Shown in pieces: positions 5,957 through 7,097 of a stretch of DNA of 7,097 nt (positions are counted from its first letter, which is position 1; the number at the start of each line of letters is the position of its first letter). The stretch spans positions 1 through 7,097 of the forward strand of contig NZ_JAVHLH010000149.1 in assembly GCF_031082345.1 (NCBI RefSeq), given 5' to 3'. This DNA is from Brevundimonas sp. GTDB lineage: Bacteria; Pseudomonadota; Alphaproteobacteria; Caulobacterales; Caulobacteraceae. Position numbers and translations under genes: made by a program. The notes beneath the pieces were generated by a model. That model was not told the origin of the DNA. It searched no databases and was given only the letters and a program-made list of their open reading frames with translations.

Positions 5957-5959
5957 TCA
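5954..5959. other. Abutting convergent stop codons forming TGATCA
   Basis: The TGA stop of the TBDR (5954-5956) is followed immediately by TCA (5957-5959), the complement of the amidohydrolase TGA stop. The two stops make one palindrome. A second CTGATC follows at 5963-5968. No room remains for a dedicated terminator between the genes, so each transcript must end inside the other gene's coding region. Confidence 0.9.
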
Positions 5960-7097
5960 GGGCTGATCGGCGCGGTGGACGACGACGCCGTCGACCACCG
6001 TCAGCACGGCCCGGCCCTTCGGGATGTCGGCCTCGGGCGCGGTCATCAGGTCGACGTCGAAGGCGGTGAAGTCGGCCCGCTTGCCGACCTCGATCGTGCC
6101 CAGTTCGTCCTCACGGAAGCTGGCGTACGCCGGCCAGAGGGTGAACATCTTCAGGGCCGTCTGGCGGTCGACCGCCTCCTGCGGCCGCCAGTCGGGGCCC
6201 TGGAAGCCCTGCAGATCGCGGCGGGCGACGGCGGCGTAGAACTCGATCAGCGGCGCGCCGCGCTCGACCGGGGCGTCGGAACCGCCGACCACGACGACGC
6301 CGAGGTCGGCCAGGCTGTGCCAGGCGTAGGCTCCGTCCAGCCGGGCGTCGCCGAGGCGGGCCGGGGCGAAATGCAGGTCGCCGATGGCGTGGCTGGGCTG
6401 CATCGAGGCGATGATCGGCAGGTCGACGAACCAGTGGTAATCCGAAGGCCGCAGGATCTGGGCGTGCTCGATGCGCCAGCGCACGTCGGCGCCGTTCGGG
6501 CGATCCTCCGGCCCGACGCCGGCGAGCGCCTGCTGGTACCATTCCGCCACCGAGGCGTTGCCGCGATCGCCGATGGCGTGGGTGGCGACCTGGATGCCGC
6601 CGCGCAGGGCCGCCTGGTACAGCGGCACGATCTCCTGTTCGGTGATCTGCATCAGGCCGGTGGTGTCGGGTCGGTCGGCATAGGGCTCGAACAGGGCCGC
6701 GCCGCGTGAGCCGAGCGCCCCGTCAGCGTAGTATTTGATCGCCCGGGTGATGATCCGGCCGTCGGCGACGCTGCGCGGGCCGCCGGAGATCAGTTCGGCG
6801 GCGCCGTCGGGGGTGATGCTGTTGTAGACGCGGATCGGAGCCTCGCCGGCCTCGGCCATGGCCTCCATCAGGGGTACGTCCTTCCACGGGGCGCTCATGA
6901 AGTGGAGGCCGGTCCAGCCGTAGGCGGCCTCGACGCGGAAGCCGGCGCGATAGGCGTCGCGCGTCGACTGCGGATTGGCCCGCGGCATCAGATCGGCGAC
7001 CAGCTGCTCGGCGGCGTCGACCAGCATGCCGGTGGGTTCGCCGTGGTCGTCCTTGAGGATCTCGCCGCCGACGGGAGCGACCGTGTCGGCGGTGATG
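5957..7097 (-). CDS. YtcJ-type amidohydrolase (amidohydrolase 3 family), N-terminus beyond the window
   Basis: The frame stays open to the right edge. The ATG complement at 7025-7027 is internal, since upstream residues (GGEILKDDHGEPTGML) belong to the conserved family pattern. About 380 C-terminal residues are visible. Metal-site and substrate-site motifs appear in the expected order: an IKYYADGALGSRGAALFEPY segment, HAIGDRG (His codon 6578-6580), WRIEHAQ (His 6464-6466), QPSHAIGD (His 6389-6391) and GSDAPVE (Asp 6275-6277). A C-terminal GKRADFTAFD segment follows, belonging to the small beta-sandwich. The N-terminal HxH metal motif would lie outside the window. Family knowledge: these TIM-barrel hydrolases, including N-substituted formamide deformylase relatives, cleave amide-type bonds, but most have unknown substrates. 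Whether a signal peptide is present cannot be judged. The gene converges on the TBDR with no intergenic base, so the two are not one operon and a shared substrate is only speculation. Confidence 0.92.
   Translation of the reverse strand, partial: ITADTVAPVGGEILKDDHGEPTGMLVDAAEQLVADLMPRANPQSTRDAYRAGFRVEAAYGWTGLHFMSAPWKDVPLMEAMAEAGEAPIRVYNSITPDGAAELISGGPRSVADGRIITRAIKYYADGALGSRGAALFEPYADRPDTTGLMQITEQEIVPLYQAALRGGIQVATHAIGDRGNASVAEWYQQALAGVGPEDRPNGADVRWRIEHAQILRPSDYHWFVDLPIIASMQPSHAIGDLHFAPARLGDARLDGAYAWHSLADLGVVVVGGSDAPVERGAPLIEFYAAVARRDLQGFQGPDWRPQEAVDRQTALKMFTLWPAYASFREDELGTIEVGKRADFTAFDVDLMTAPEADIPKGRAVLTVVDGVVVHRADQP

Noticed and set aside
5975..6709. A 244-codon + strand frame opposite the amidohydrolase
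   Set aside because: It lies entirely within a gene with clear amidohydrolase motifs, and nothing in its translation is recognisable.

Overview
The window is a high-GC, densely packed bacterial chromosome segment. Its protein families suggest an alphaproteobacterium of the Caulobacterales type (Brevundimonas, Caulobacter or Phenylobacterium-like). The pointers are a DUF1700 plus GIN-domain operon, an alphaproteobacterial style of TraB/GumN protein, and a TonB-dependent receptor (TBDR) with an atypical N-terminus. This placement is an inference from protein style and composition, not from a marker gene. No tRNA, rRNA, CRISPR array, insertion sequence or phage gene was seen.

Layout from left to right. 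(1) The 3' part of a DUF1700-type membrane protein (1-350, +) is followed after 12 bp by an exported GIN/DUF2807 protein (363-1121, +). A perfect GC-rich hairpin (1130-1157) then probably closes this small envelope operon. (2) tldD (1174-2604, +) encodes the metalloprotease subunit of TldD/TldE. (3) It converges on a TraB/GumN-family periplasmic protein (2693-3706, -). Their junction carries three degenerate 9-bp tandem repeats and a long hairpin that contains the TraB/GumN stop codon. (4) A relatively AT-rich divergent intergenic region (3707-3874) separates TraB/GumN from a TBDR (3875-5956, +). It holds a 20-bp operator-like dyad and a hairpin that would bury the receptor's Shine-Dalgarno (SD) sequence. 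(5) The TBDR converges with no intergenic base on a YtcJ-type amidohydrolase (5957-7097, -), whose N-terminus lies beyond the right edge.

Functionally the window concerns the cell envelope and peptide or small-molecule handling: an outer-membrane importer, a periplasmic TraB/GumN protein, a cytoplasmic peptide protease and a hydrolase of amide-type substrates. The most interesting observation is in the divergent TraB/GumN-TBDR pair. The periplasmic TraB/GumN protein has a TonB-box-like segment just after its signal peptide and lacks the histidines of both GX2H motifs. The neighbouring receptor shows no canonical TonB box. Everything else looks like ordinary core or accessory gene content, and no obviously new multi-gene system (defence, mobile or otherwise) is visible.
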